30,209 bases of DNA from JAUYIW01 sp043818555 (GTDB lineage Bacteria; Patescibacteriota; Patescibacteriia; UBA9934): contig JBDRFP010000011.1 in assembly GCA_043818555.1 (NCBI GenBank), forward strand, positions 1-30,209, given 5' to 3'. The position numbers were made by a program, and so were the translations under genes. The notes beneath the pieces are model-generated. The model had not been told where the DNA came from. It saw only the letters and a program-made list of their open reading frames with translations, and searched no databases. The number at the start of each line of letters is the position of its first letter. The first letter of the stretch is position 1. Below, in pieces: positions 20,114-27,321 of this stretch.

Positions 20114-21175
20114 ATGCGTATGGCAAAGTCAAGAAGTAGTTTGTCGCGCAATGTGACAAATGTGAGTATTAGTACGGGCACAATTTTGAAGGCGCTCGGA
20201 ATTATTGCAGCGCTGGCAGTATTGTACATGCTACGCGAGATTGTGGCTATTTTGCTTGTCTCGCTTTTAATCGCCGCGATCATAGACCCGTTCGCCAATT
20301 GGCTGCACAAATATCGACTGCCGCGCGGGCTGGCAGTGCTTGTGGTTTATATTATTATGCTTGCCCTCGCAGCCGGCGCATTCATTCTGGTTGTGCCATC
20401 AATGATCGACCAGCTTGGGCAGCTGCTCACAGCGTACGCTCCATATATTGAACAGGCATCGGGCAATTATTTTTCTGTTGACCAGCTCCTCTCCGGCGAG
20501 TTATTCTCTCAGGATTTTGACTCGCTGGTTGCTTCAATTAAGGCTTCCGGCGTTGTTGATGCTTTCCCGCAAATCGTAACTGTGGTAAACGACGCTTTTG
20601 GCGGCATGCTCACGGCAGTGTTGATTGCGATCCTGGTGTTTTACATGGTCGTTGAGGAACCTGCGATGCGCCGGAGCATTGAAGAATGGACGCCGAAAAA
20701 GTATAGACCCTACATTGCGCATGTCGCTCCGAAAGTGCGCGAGAAGATCGGCGCATGGCTAAGGGCGCGACTATTAATGATGCTAATAATTTTTTTGGTA
20801 ACCTTTGCGGTACTGTCGATTTTACAGGTTCCGTACGCGCTGGTGTTGGCATTCATAGCGGGCTTGTTTGAACTAATCCCATTCCTTGGTCCGATTTTTT
20901 CCGCTATTCCGGCGATAATCATCGCCTGGTCGGTTTCATTGATTCTGGCGTTGCTTGTAGCAGTATTTTACTTTGTTGTTCAACAGCTTGAAGGCGATGT
21001 TCTTACGCCTAAGATTATGCAAAAGGTTGGAGGGCTTAATCCAATCGTCAGCGTCGTTGCGCTTCTTGTGGGCCTACAAATTGCCGGGATAATCGGCGCG
21101 ATTCTCGCGATTCCGTTTGCAATGATTGTGGGGGTGTTTATTGCTGAGTGGCATGCGGCCAAGGAGTCTGAGTAA
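20114..21175 (+). CDS. AI-2E / PerM family membrane permease
   Basis: 353 aa with about eight TM helices. An N-terminal pair (ALGIIAALAVLYMLREIVAILLVSLLIAAIIDPF), a large soluble loop (~100-200), and the C-terminal hallmark VAVFYFVVQQLEGDVLTPKIMQKVGGLNPIVSVVALLVG identify the AI-2E transporter family. Members are linked to export of autoinducer-2, lipids or ions; no substrate can be assigned here. The start may be 20120 rather than 20114 (see the -10 box). It is divergent from smpB. Confidence 0.93.
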   Translation: MRMAKSRSSLSRNVTNVSISTGTILKALGIIAALAVLYMLREIVAILLVSLLIAAIIDPFANWLHKYRLPRGLAVLVVYIIMLALAAGAFILVVPSMIDQLGQLLTAYAPYIEQASGNYFSVDQLLSGELFSQDFDSLVASIKASGVVDAFPQIVTVVNDAFGGMLTAVLIAILVFYMVVEEPAMRRSIEEWTPKKYRPYIAHVAPKVREKIGAWLRARLLMMLIIFLVTFAVLSILQVPYALVLAFIAGLFELIPFLGPIFSAIPAIIIAWSVSLILALLVAVFYFVVQQLEGDVLTPKIMQKVGGLNPIVSVVALLVGLQIAGIIGAILAIPFAMIVGVFIAEWHAAKESE

Positions 21176-21200
21176 GCGACCAATTACCAATTTAAAAAAA

Positions 21201-21260
21201 TCCCAAGTTCCAAGTCCAAACCGTAATTTGTTTTTTGAAATTTGGAGCTTGGAGTTTACA
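21201..21260. repeat. 7 bp repeat with opposed arms, TTCCAAG/CTTGGAG
   Basis: TCCCAAG (21201), TTCCAAG (21208), then inverted TTTGGAG (21241), CTTGGAG (21248). It fills the gap before the gene at 21264. The same TTCCAAG word recurs at 6750, 12229 and 12584. Confidence 0.6.
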
Positions 21261-21263
21261 AAT

Positions 21264-21632
21264 ATGCATCACCCAACTTATCGGACATGGTTTCCGTTTA
21301 TATTAGTCGGACTCACAATCTGCTTATTGCTGGTTGTGGTCGCCGTTACCCAAAGGCGGGGCAACGACGAGCCTGAGGGCAGTGTAGATGTGGTAGAGGT
21401 TGTTTCCGCACAGGAGTATCAGGGCACAATGAACAAAGTATTTACCGACTTTCTGACATCGCACGATGCCGACAGCGCTTATTACGCCCTGCTTGACACC
21501 CGCGTTCCTTCAAGGTACAAGGAAACGCATCTTGAGCTTGTAGTGATTTTAGTAATGTACCGCGAAGGCAACTCTGAAGAAGCGCTCGAGCGATACAACG
21601 GGCTTCAGGAACAGATAAATTGGTTACCGTGA
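21264..21632 (+). CDS. Small membrane-anchored protein (122 aa)
   Basis: Starts MHHPTYRTWFPF; a longer frame from 21126 overlaps the upstream permease and the repeat and is rejected. One TM at ~8-30 (FILVGLTICLLLVVVAV), then a soluble ~90-residue helical domain (MNKVFTDFLTSHDADSAYYALLD... EEALERYNGLQEQI) that may resemble a TPR-like repeat. The stop overlaps the GTG start of the next gene (GTGA), so the two are translationally coupled and may form a complex. Family not recognised. Confidence 0.72.
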   Translation: MHHPTYRTWFPFILVGLTICLLLVVVAVTQRRGNDEPEGSVDVVEVVSAQEYQGTMNKVFTDFLTSHDADSAYYALLDTRVPSRYKETHLELVVILVMYREGNSEEALERYNGLQEQINWLP

Positions 21633-22393
21633 TTTTACTGCACCGCATCTCAACATTCGCGCTTGCCGCAATTATTGCGGCTGGATTTGGCGTTCTGATT
21701 TATTATCCCGATTTCTTTTTCCACATAATTATTATTTGGGCGGTTGTGATTTTTTTCCTACTTGCTCGACTGCTGCAGTGGGATTTTAAGAATTTTTCAT
21801 TTTGGGTTTTCTTTGGCACGCCAACTTTCTTTCTGGCGTCATCGATTTTCTTTTTTCTGTTTTTGGAACAGGAGTATGCCAAATTCGTACTCGCGCTTAT
21901 TGTCACTGCCGGCTTTTGGCTTTATGTTGAAAGTCTTTTTACTTTCTACCATCTCCCCGCAGCCTACCAGGCTTATTCGCTGGAGTACCTTTCGCTTGTG
22001 ATGTACATACTTAGCGGCTTTTTCTTCACGAGCGCGGCCTATGGCGCACAGCTGTTTTTGCAGCTCCCTGTATGGATTCCGGCGATCGCGGTATTCTTAG
22101 TCTCGATTTTTGCCACCGTCAGCGTGTTTTGGGCAAGTAAGATTGGCTCAAGGGTTGGGATTCGTTTCGCGCTCGTGGTGTCTATTATCATTTCAGAACT
22201 CTACATCGCGCTTGCTATGCTACCGACCAGTTTCCTTACCAATGCTGCGGTATTTGCGATCGCTATGTATTTGCTGCTTGGCCTTTCAAGGGCCCATGTG
22301 CTGGACAAATTGTCCAAACGCGTGCTAAAACACTATCTCTTAATCGGGATCATCTTATTATTGATGGTCTTTGGGACAGCTCGATGGATATAA
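21629..22393 (+). CDS. Polytopic membrane protein (about 8 TM)
   Basis: About 254 aa from GTG 21629, overlapping the previous stop; TTG 21620 is an alternative. Almost entirely hydrophobic, with eight or so TM segments, rich in Phe/Ile and with short loops. No motif or family is recognised. The coupling to the single-pass protein upstream suggests a two-part membrane complex. The HtrA-like gene follows after 72 nt. Confidence 0.78.
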   Translation: MILLHRISTFALAAIIAAGFGVLIYYPDFFFHIIIIWAVVIFFLLARLLQWDFKNFSFWVFFGTPTFFLASSIFFFLFLEQEYAKFVLALIVTAGFWLYVESLFTFYHLPAAYQAYSLEYLSLVMYILSGFFFTSAAYGAQLFLQLPVWIPAIAVFLVSIFATVSVFWASKIGSRVGIRFALVVSIIISELYIALAMLPTSFLTNAAVFAIAMYLLLGLSRAHVLDKLSKRVLKHYLLIGIILLLMVFGTARWI

Positions 22394-22465
22394 TCTCGGC
22401 GAGCTGGCAGCGACTGAGCGATTAATAAACCAGGTGATTCGATTGACCCAACCGCTTAATTACTT

Positions 22466-23593
22466 ATGCGAATCAACAAAAAACAATTTTGGTCAACTTT
22501 GGGAGCGGTTTTAGTGCTTGCGGTAATCACCGGAGGTCTTGCTGGTGTAATTGCGTCTGTGTTGACAAACCAATCTTTGGATCGATATGTGCAGAGTTTG
22601 AGTGGCGATGACCTGACTTTGATTTCCCAGGTGAAGCCAAGGCCACTACCCGGCACGTATGAAGAAGCTCTAAGTCGCGTGCAGGAAAGCGGTTGGCCTG
22701 CTTTTGCAACTATCACTAGCTCATCTGTCGACAGCCAATCTTCGGCAAGTTGGATCCAGGAGATAGATTCGGTAGGGCATGGCGCTGTAATAACCAGTGA
22801 CGGTTGGATTCTCGCCCATTCGGATTCGCTATCCCGGTTTTATACACCGACCACTCAGGCAGAGGTGTGGGTTGACGGCGAGCGTTTTGAAATTCAAAAC
22901 ATAGTTTACGACACACTTACCGATGCCGCGCTTATCAAGGTCGATGCACAGAATTTGCCAGTGCTTGCCTTTGGGGCTACTCAGAACATGTCTGGTGGGG
23001 AATTTGTGTTTGGAATTACATCAACGCATAGTTTGGTAGCATCTAGCCTTGAAGATCCTGACCGCCATGTTGACAGCTTGATTTTGCGAGCAGAAGAGTT
23101 TGATACTTATTGGCGGCTTACCGACAATGTAGAGACCGGAACTCCGCTTTTGAATTCGTTAGGCGAGCTGGTTGGATTTATGTCATCGGATCATAAAGCC
23201 ATCCCACTGCATCACGCCCTCGGCTTTATTCAGTCGGTTCTACGGTCTGGCGAAGTTGAGCGTGCAGCGCTCGGGGCTTATGTGGTTGACGTTGATACTG
23301 TGCTGAATGTTGACGCAGGGCTCGGTGTTGGGGTAGACGCCGGCGCGCTTATTGTGGCTCCAAACAGCTGGACATCTGCGGTCGACGCCAGCGGGCCTGC
23401 TGACTTGGCAGGACTTTTGGCAGGCGATTTAATCGTCTCTATAGACGAAACGAATATAATGAACGGCACGTCGCTTTCCGAAGCGCTCGGGTCATACTCG
23501 CCGGGATCAACCGCAAGGATTATTATAATAAGGACTGGAGAGATAATCGAGGTAGAAGTTACATTCGCAAATCTGTCAGATCTGGTATACTAG
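22466..23593 (+). CDS. HtrA/DegP-like trypsin-fold protein with PDZ domain, probably catalytically inactive
   Basis: 375 aa. N-terminal TM anchor (~10-32). The trypsin-like domain is at ~80-255. Where HtrA has TNxHV with the catalytic His, this protein reads GWILAHSDSL, placing Asp120 at that position. The Asp is kept (TDAALIKVDA, D153). Where HtrA has GNSGGPLLN, this one reads VETGTPLLN, so the nucleophile Ser is Thr224. A PDZ domain follows (~265-360: GALIVAPN..., GLLAGDLIVSIDETNI, STARIIIIRTGE). It is therefore likely a substrate-binding pseudoprotease on the outer face of the membrane. A Thr nucleophile or an off-register His118 cannot be excluded. Confidence 0.82.
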   Translation: MRINKKQFWSTLGAVLVLAVITGGLAGVIASVLTNQSLDRYVQSLSGDDLTLISQVKPRPLPGTYEEALSRVQESGWPAFATITSSSVDSQSSASWIQEIDSVGHGAVITSDGWILAHSDSLSRFYTPTTQAEVWVDGERFEIQNIVYDTLTDAALIKVDAQNLPVLAFGATQNMSGGEFVFGITSTHSLVASSLEDPDRHVDSLILRAEEFDTYWRLTDNVETGTPLLNSLGELVGFMSSDHKAIPLHHALGFIQSVLRSGEVERAALGAYVVDVDTVLNVDAGLGVGVDAGALIVAPNSWTSAVDASGPADLAGLLAGDLIVSIDETNIMNGTSLSEALGSYSPGSTARIIIIRTGEIIEVEVTFANLSDLVY

Positions 23594-23600
23594 GTTAAGA

Positions 23601-23733
23601 AATGATCAATGATCAAATTACCAATCCTCAATGAATTCCCAATGCCCAATATCCAATCCGGCTTGCCGCAATTGCGCGACCTGATAATTGAGTGATTGGT
23701 TATTGGATATTCATTGGCCTTGGGTACTTGTGA
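23601..23733. repeat. 7 bp AATNNYC repeat with opposed arms around a palindrome
   Basis: Left arm heptamers AATGATC (23601, 23608), AATCCTC (23623), AATGCCC (23641), AATATCC (23648), AATCCGG (23655). Centre: palindrome CGCAATTGCG at 23667-23676. Right arm inverted: GATTGGT (23694), TATTGGA (23701), then CATTGG and AATTGG words to 23738. It occupies the whole gap between the HtrA-like and Wzz-like genes. Confidence 0.7.
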
Positions 23734-23745
23734 ATTGGACATTAA

Positions 23746-24393
23746 ATGCATATGTCTAAACGCTACACTCCATTTGTTCCGTTAATTTCCGCATGGCCTA
23801 CGATTTTCCTCGTCGCTGCCATGGGGTTGCTTTTAGGGGTTGTGCTTTCGTTTCTAAGGCCGCTTGAATACAGTTCAACTGTCCGACTTTTGGTTACCCA
23901 GGAACTTGGTAGCGTTGATGCCTACACGGCAAGCCGTTCGGCGGAAAGGATCGCTGACGATTTATCGACTGCGGTTTACACATCAACTTTTTTTGATAAA
24001 GTTATCAACTCAGACTACGATGTTGACAGGTCTTATTTCCCACTTGAAGAAACTAAAAAGCGGAAGACTTGGTCAGACGCTGTTTCAACTTCTGTGTCGA
24101 GGAGCACGGGGCTCCTGACTGTAAGGGCATACCATCCCGAACCTGAGCAGGCTGAAGAGTTAGTGCAGGCTGTCGCCGCTGTGCTAATCAGTGAAGGCTG
24201 GGCTTATACTTCCGGCGGCAACATTACCGTACAGCTTGTCGATGAGCCGCTTAATTCGCGCTGGCCGGTTCGACCAAACATTCTAGTAAACGCATTTTCA
24301 GGATTTATTTTAGGTGGGCTTGCAGGTCTCGGTTATGTTCTAATTCAGGTCGAGCGTGTAAAGCGCAGGCACCAATTGGTTCATGAAGATTAA
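23746..24393 (+). CDS. Wzz/YveK-like chain-length determinant family protein
   Basis: 215 aa (213 from the second ATG at 23752). TM1 ~16-38 (WPTIFLVAAMGLLLGVVLSFL), then a ~150-residue extracellular segment starting RPLEYSSTVRLLVTQE, which is the Wzz-domain entry motif. It continues with a coiled region and a Pro-containing RWPVRPNILVNAF just before TM2 (~180-202), and a basic tail. This is the two-TM plan of polysaccharide co-polymerases that set chain length of exported glycans. No tyrosine kinase domain is fused or adjacent, and no glycosyltransferase genes are nearby. Confidence 0.82.
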   Translation: MHMSKRYTPFVPLISAWPTIFLVAAMGLLLGVVLSFLRPLEYSSTVRLLVTQELGSVDAYTASRSAERIADDLSTAVYTSTFFDKVINSDYDVDRSYFPLEETKKRKTWSDAVSTSVSRSTGLLTVRAYHPEPEQAEELVQAVAAVLISEGWAYTSGGNITVQLVDEPLNSRWPVRPNILVNAFSGFILGGLAGLGYVLIQVERVKRRHQLVHED

Positions 24394-24394
24394 T

Positions 24395-24424
24395 TTGACA
24401 GGATTTTTAAATAGCTGGTACAAT
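24395..24424 (+). promoter_or_regulatory. Promoter for the ATP-grasp leader
   Basis: TTGACA at 24395-24400, 18 bp, TACAAT at 24419-24424. The start is expected near 24431, three bases before the leader ORF ATG. Confidence 0.72.
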
Positions 24425-24433
24425 CGTTTCATT

Positions 24434-24517
24434 ATGAATGACGCTCGGCAAGCAAAGATCCGTGAAGTAAAGGGCATGCTACTTGGTGTCATTATTTTTG
24501 ACCTCATTTTTGTGTAA
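24434..24517 (+). CDS. 27-codon leader ORF of an apparent attenuator
   Basis: ATG 24434 to TAA 24515-24517, encoding a short peptide with a charged first half and a hydrophobic second half (GMLLGVIIFDLIFV). It has no SD and would be leaderless. The stop codon directly touches the 5' arm of the first hairpin at 24518, the geometry of ribosome-controlled attenuation. Coding is inferred from layout only. Confidence 0.5.
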   Translation: MNDARQAKIREVKGMLLGVIIFDLIFV

Positions 24518-24578
24518 GGCCGTTTCGTTTTATCAGGGTTTGATAAAGTGAAGCGGCCTCGTACAAGAGGTCGTTTTT
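24518..24578 (+). promoter_or_regulatory. Overlapping antiterminator/terminator hairpins
   Basis: Hairpin 1: 24518-24535 pairs with 24541-24558 (18 bp with three G-U, loop GGGTT). Hairpin 2: CGGCCTC (24554-24560) pairs with GAGGTCG (24567-24573), followed by TTTTT (24574-24578), an intrinsic terminator. They share CGGCC (24554-24558) so only one can form. Hairpin 2 ends 28 nt before the ATP-grasp start codon. Confidence 0.68.
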
Positions 24579-24606
24579 CGTTCATTCAAATGCGTAAGGA
24601 GGCGCA

Positions 24607-25995
24607 ATGAGATTAGCTACGGTTCATACCGTTGAAGATTTCTTAGCCCGTCTGGGCGGAGATATTGAGGGCGTGGAGATCTATGGCGACAGGTCGCTGC
24701 ACCGCGAAGATGTTGGGCTGGCCGTGGTGGCCGAGGACCCGACCGGAGAGATTGCGAGCTATGTCGAGGAGTACCTGCGTCCGCGCGGACAAGCGCCGGA
24801 TGAAGTGATGCAGGTGCACATCAACGGACACGATTCGTTCTTTGGAGCGATTAAGTCAGATTCGGCAATTATGCGTCGGTTGCGAGAGTTTTTGTCCGGA
24901 TCGGATACCGGTATTGAGGCGTTCAATTCCAATCCTGATTTCGAGTGCCTGGTGCAAAGGCTTCGCGCAATGGATCCGGGTACGCCTATGCTCGGGATTC
25001 CAATGAGCCCGCCGGAGAAGGTTGCGCGCGTGCTAGACCACAAGGTGCTTGCAAGGAAGCTTGCGCGCGATCTTGGCAGTGAGGCGGTTATGACTTATGC
25101 CGAGCATGAGCTCGCATTCGATTATGATGAAGCCAGGCTGCAGATCTGGGGCTGTCTGAAAAAATACGGTCGCGTAATGGCCAAGGCCGGAACTTTCGCT
25201 AGCGGCATCGGGCAGCTCGATGTAGAGCTCAATGTTCCTGACGAGAAGATCGATGCTTTTCTGCGGCGTTTCATGGACCCGCATGAGGGCCTTGTGGTGG
25301 AGCAGCATGTAGGCAAGCATTTCGCCGGGTCAGTTCAATGGGAGTTTGCCTCGGAAGGCTATTTCCGAGTGTTTCTAAGCAGGCAGCTGCTGATTTCGCA
25401 TCCGGAGACGAAAGGCGGTGTGCATGTAGGGAATGTTATTGCTGACAAGGGGGGAGAGATCTTCCCGCAGGACTGGCCTGAGCTTTGTGGGCATGTTGCT
25501 GCCGAAGAGGCGTGGCATATCCATTGGTGTGAGCTCAACTGGGCGCAACAGCATGGTTATGTCGGTCGTCTTGGCGCTGACTTCATGGTAGTTCTCAGGG
25601 AGATCCGTGGGAAAGTCGTCCCGGTTGTGTATAAGTGTGAGTTTGGCGGTCGGGTGACTGGCGGGACTTACATCAACGGCGTTCGTGTGCGTGCGAACGC
25701 GCATAGGCCCGGTACATGCGTTGTGGGGCTCAACTGTGAATTCAACCACGACTACTACCGTGGCTGGAGGGATGTGAGCGCTGTTCTCGAGGCTACTCAT
25801 CTGGATGACCGCGACGATGTCTCCATGCGCCCCGGAAGCGGCAGGGGAGTGCTCGTTGGCCTTACGCGCGGCTTGCCACGCAAGTGCATCCTGTTTGCGT
25901 GCGCCGATTCGGTGCCCGAGGCGTGGGAAATGCAGCGCGTTGCTCGCAAGCGCCTTGGCGCTACGCTCTACGAGATCGACAGCGAGTCGATCTGA
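24607..25995 (+). CDS. ATP-grasp family ligase-like protein
   Basis: 462 aa, start behind AAGGAGG. The N-terminal ~135 residues look like a pre-ATP-grasp domain. From ~140 the ATP-grasp order is visible: DHKVLARKLARDLGS (144-), GRVMAKAGTFASG with the ATP-binding Lys (~193), GLVVEQHVG (228-), GADFMVV (323-) and YKCEFGGRVTGGTYINGV (342-), equivalent to the metal-binding E...N/R motif. Such enzymes join a carboxylate to an amine through an acyl phosphate, as in peptide-like natural products or cofactors. The closest plan I can recall is the PGM1-type peptide ligase, but this is tentative. A glutamine-amidotransferase-like gene follows, suggesting a shared pathway. Expression appears to be controlled by the upstream leader. 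Confidence 0.72.
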   Translation: MRLATVHTVEDFLARLGGDIEGVEIYGDRSLHREDVGLAVVAEDPTGEIASYVEEYLRPRGQAPDEVMQVHINGHDSFFGAIKSDSAIMRRLREFLSGSDTGIEAFNSNPDFECLVQRLRAMDPGTPMLGIPMSPPEKVARVLDHKVLARKLARDLGSEAVMTYAEHELAFDYDEARLQIWGCLKKYGRVMAKAGTFASGIGQLDVELNVPDEKIDAFLRRFMDPHEGLVVEQHVGKHFAGSVQWEFASEGYFRVFLSRQLLISHPETKGGVHVGNVIADKGGEIFPQDWPELCGHVAAEEAWHIHWCELNWAQQHGYVGRLGADFMVVLREIRGKVVPVVYKCEFGGRVTGGTYINGVRVRANAHRPGTCVVGLNCEFNHDYYRGWRDVSAVLEATHLDDRDDVSMRPGSGRGVLVGLTRGLPRKCILFACADSVPEAWEMQRVARKRLGATLYEIDSESI

Positions 25996-26000
25996 ATCTA

Positions 26001-26033
26001 CCCTGTTGGTGCCTTCACGGGCATCGACAGGGG
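26001..26033 (+). terminator. Hairpin after the ATP-grasp gene
   Basis: CCCTGTTGGTGCC (26001-26013) pairs with GGCATCGACAGGG (26020-26032), two G-U, loop TTCACG. The following U tract is weak (GATTTC), so it may be a poor terminator or an mRNA-stabilising hairpin. Confidence 0.55.
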
Positions 26034-26041
26034 ATTTCAAA

Positions 26042-26110
26042 AATAAAACTCAGCTCTCTGGAATAAAACTCCGCAGGCCGAGGAATAAACTCAGTTTCCC
26101 GATAATAAAC
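26042..26110 (+). repeat. AATAAAC heptamer array 4, single orientation
   Basis: AATAAAAC at 26042-26049 and 26062-26069, AATAAAC at 26084-26090 and 26104-26110; spacing 20-22. Spacers read ACTCAGCTCTCTGG, TCCGCAGGCCGAGG and TCAGTTTCCCGAT, resembling those of array 3. It ends 16 nt before the start codon of the amidotransferase-like gene. Confidence 0.85.
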
Positions 26111-26126
26111 TTTGTTTTTCAAATTT

Positions 26127-26861
26127 ATGCAAATGCTACTAATCCACATCCGCGGCGAACAAGAAATGCGCGATCACGAATACAAGTGCGTTGTTGAGCA
26201 CTCGGGCTTGAGCGAGTCTGAAATAGTTCGAGTCGACGCTGTGCGCGATCCTATAACAACAGACCTGCTCGACGGCGCTGACATATTGTTAGTTGGCGGG
26301 TCTGGAGACTATTCGCTTCCTGCCGGCGAGATGCCGGAGATGGTTGAGTCGCTTAAATCGATAGTTGTCGAGGCTCGCGATCGCTCAATCCCGATACTTG
26401 GAGTTTGTTACGGCTCTCATGTGATCGCAGAAGCCCTCGGCGGTAAGGTAGTCAAGGATAAGGCCAATGAAGAGGTTGGGACTCATAGGATCACTTTGAA
26501 CGAGAACGCTTCGCGCTGTCCGGTTTTTTCGCAGATGCCAAATGAGTTCGACGCTCAGTTAGGGCACAGTGATCATATTGTCGAACTTCCACCGGGTGCT
26601 GTGAATTTAGGATCGAGTAAGTTGAGCGAAGTTCAGGCCTTCATTTTTCCGGGCGAGCCGATTTATGCGCTTACTTTTCATCCGGAACTGAACGAGCGCG
26701 CACTAATTGAAAGGATCGAATACTATGCTGGTAACTACAGCTGGGATGAGGACAAAGTTGCTCAGTTAAAGTCAACAATTGGCCCAACCCCTGAGGCAGT
26801 GAAGGTGTTTGATTTGTTCATGAGCGAGATCGTCAGGGCAGGGAGGCGATATGGATCGTGA
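26127..26861 (+). CDS. Class I glutamine amidotransferase-like protein
   Basis: 244 aa from ATG 26127 (MQMLLIHIRGEQ). The triad is complete: nucleophile Cys94 in LGVCYGSHVIAEALGG, and His185/Glu187 in LTFHPELNE. An oxyanion-type VGGSGDYSLP precedes. It resembles stand-alone GMP-synthase-like GATase1 proteins that hydrolyse glutamine or gamma-glutamyl compounds and pass ammonia to a partner. The preceding ATP-grasp ligase would be a natural partner. It starts without an SD directly after an AATAAAC array, unlike the SD-led ATP-grasp gene. Confidence 0.88.
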   Translation: MQMLLIHIRGEQEMRDHEYKCVVEHSGLSESEIVRVDAVRDPITTDLLDGADILLVGGSGDYSLPAGEMPEMVESLKSIVVEARDRSIPILGVCYGSHVIAEALGGKVVKDKANEEVGTHRITLNENASRCPVFSQMPNEFDAQLGHSDHIVELPPGAVNLGSSKLSEVQAFIFPGEPIYALTFHPELNERALIERIEYYAGNYSWDEDKVAQLKSTIGPTPEAVKVFDLFMSEIVRAGRRYGS

Positions 26862-26870
26862 ATTCGGACC

Positions 26871-26906
26871 TCTGAAACCCCTGAAACATTTGAAACTTCT
26901 GAAACT
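26871..26906. repeat. 9 bp tandem repeat, YTGAAAC family
   Basis: Four consecutive nonamers: TCTGAAACC, CCTGAAACA, TTTGAAACT, TCTGAAACT. Same core as 16771-16806, ~10 kb away. It begins 9 bp after the amidotransferase stop. Confidence 0.8.
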
Positions 26907-26945
26907 TTCTAGATTCTTGACATATTTTCAGGGTATGATAAGGTT

Positions 26946-27058
26946 CCAGCGTTGAAGCAAGTCCAAGCCCATTTTGGGGGCTCGATGGAACGACCGTGAT
27001 GTCTCCTCCTCATTGCGATTCGTAACCATCGAGTCCTCAAAGCGGGCTTGTTTTCTTT
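26946..27058 (+). ncRNA. Candidate small RNA: long stem with CUCCUCCUC loop
   Basis: CAAGCCC (26964-26970) pairs with GGGCTTG (27044-27050). The pairing continues through 26972-26980 with 27034-27042 and CTCGATGG (26981-26988) with CCATCGAG (27026-27033), one A-C mismatch in a ~25 bp stem. The 37 nt loop (26989-27025) contains TCTCCTCCTC, complementary to SD sequences. TTTTCTTTG follows, so the stem can act as its own terminator. Upstream are TTGACA (26917) and TATGAT (26934), 11 bp apart; the 5' end is uncertain. The gap 27059-27160 has only the short TACA repeat. Confidence 0.5.
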
Positions 27059-27086
27059 GTTTGGGAAGCTGAGGTAGTTACTAAAC

Positions 27087-27108
27087 TACAAATGGTACAA
27101 ACCTACAA
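27087..27108. repeat. TACAAA word repeat, 9/8 bp spacing
   Basis: TACA at 27087, 27096 and 27104 (CTACAAATG, GTACAAACC, TACAAAATT). Same family as the arrays at 6031 and 30007. Confidence 0.4.
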
Positions 27109-27162
27109 AATTCCAAATATTTACTAATTTTTTTTATGATTCTGGGGGTAATCAACAGGAGC

Positions 27163-27191
27163 TTGACAAAAAGTGCTAATTCTGGTTAGAT
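27163..27191 (+). promoter_or_regulatory. Promoter of exported coiled-coil protein 1
   Basis: TTGACA at 27163-27168, 17 bp, TTAGAT at 27186-27191. A ~120 nt leader follows, with hairpin TGTCCGA/TCGGACA and AGCGA/TCGCT before the SD. Confidence 0.55.
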
Positions 27192-27321
27192 TGCGTGTTA
27201 GTGATTGATTGCTTAGATTGTCCGATGTCCAATTTCCCCTCCAGGATTGACGATGTCGGACATTCGAAGCGATCAACTCGCTAAAAAAGCGAACCTTTCA
27301 AACTTCAAAAGGAGGACAACC

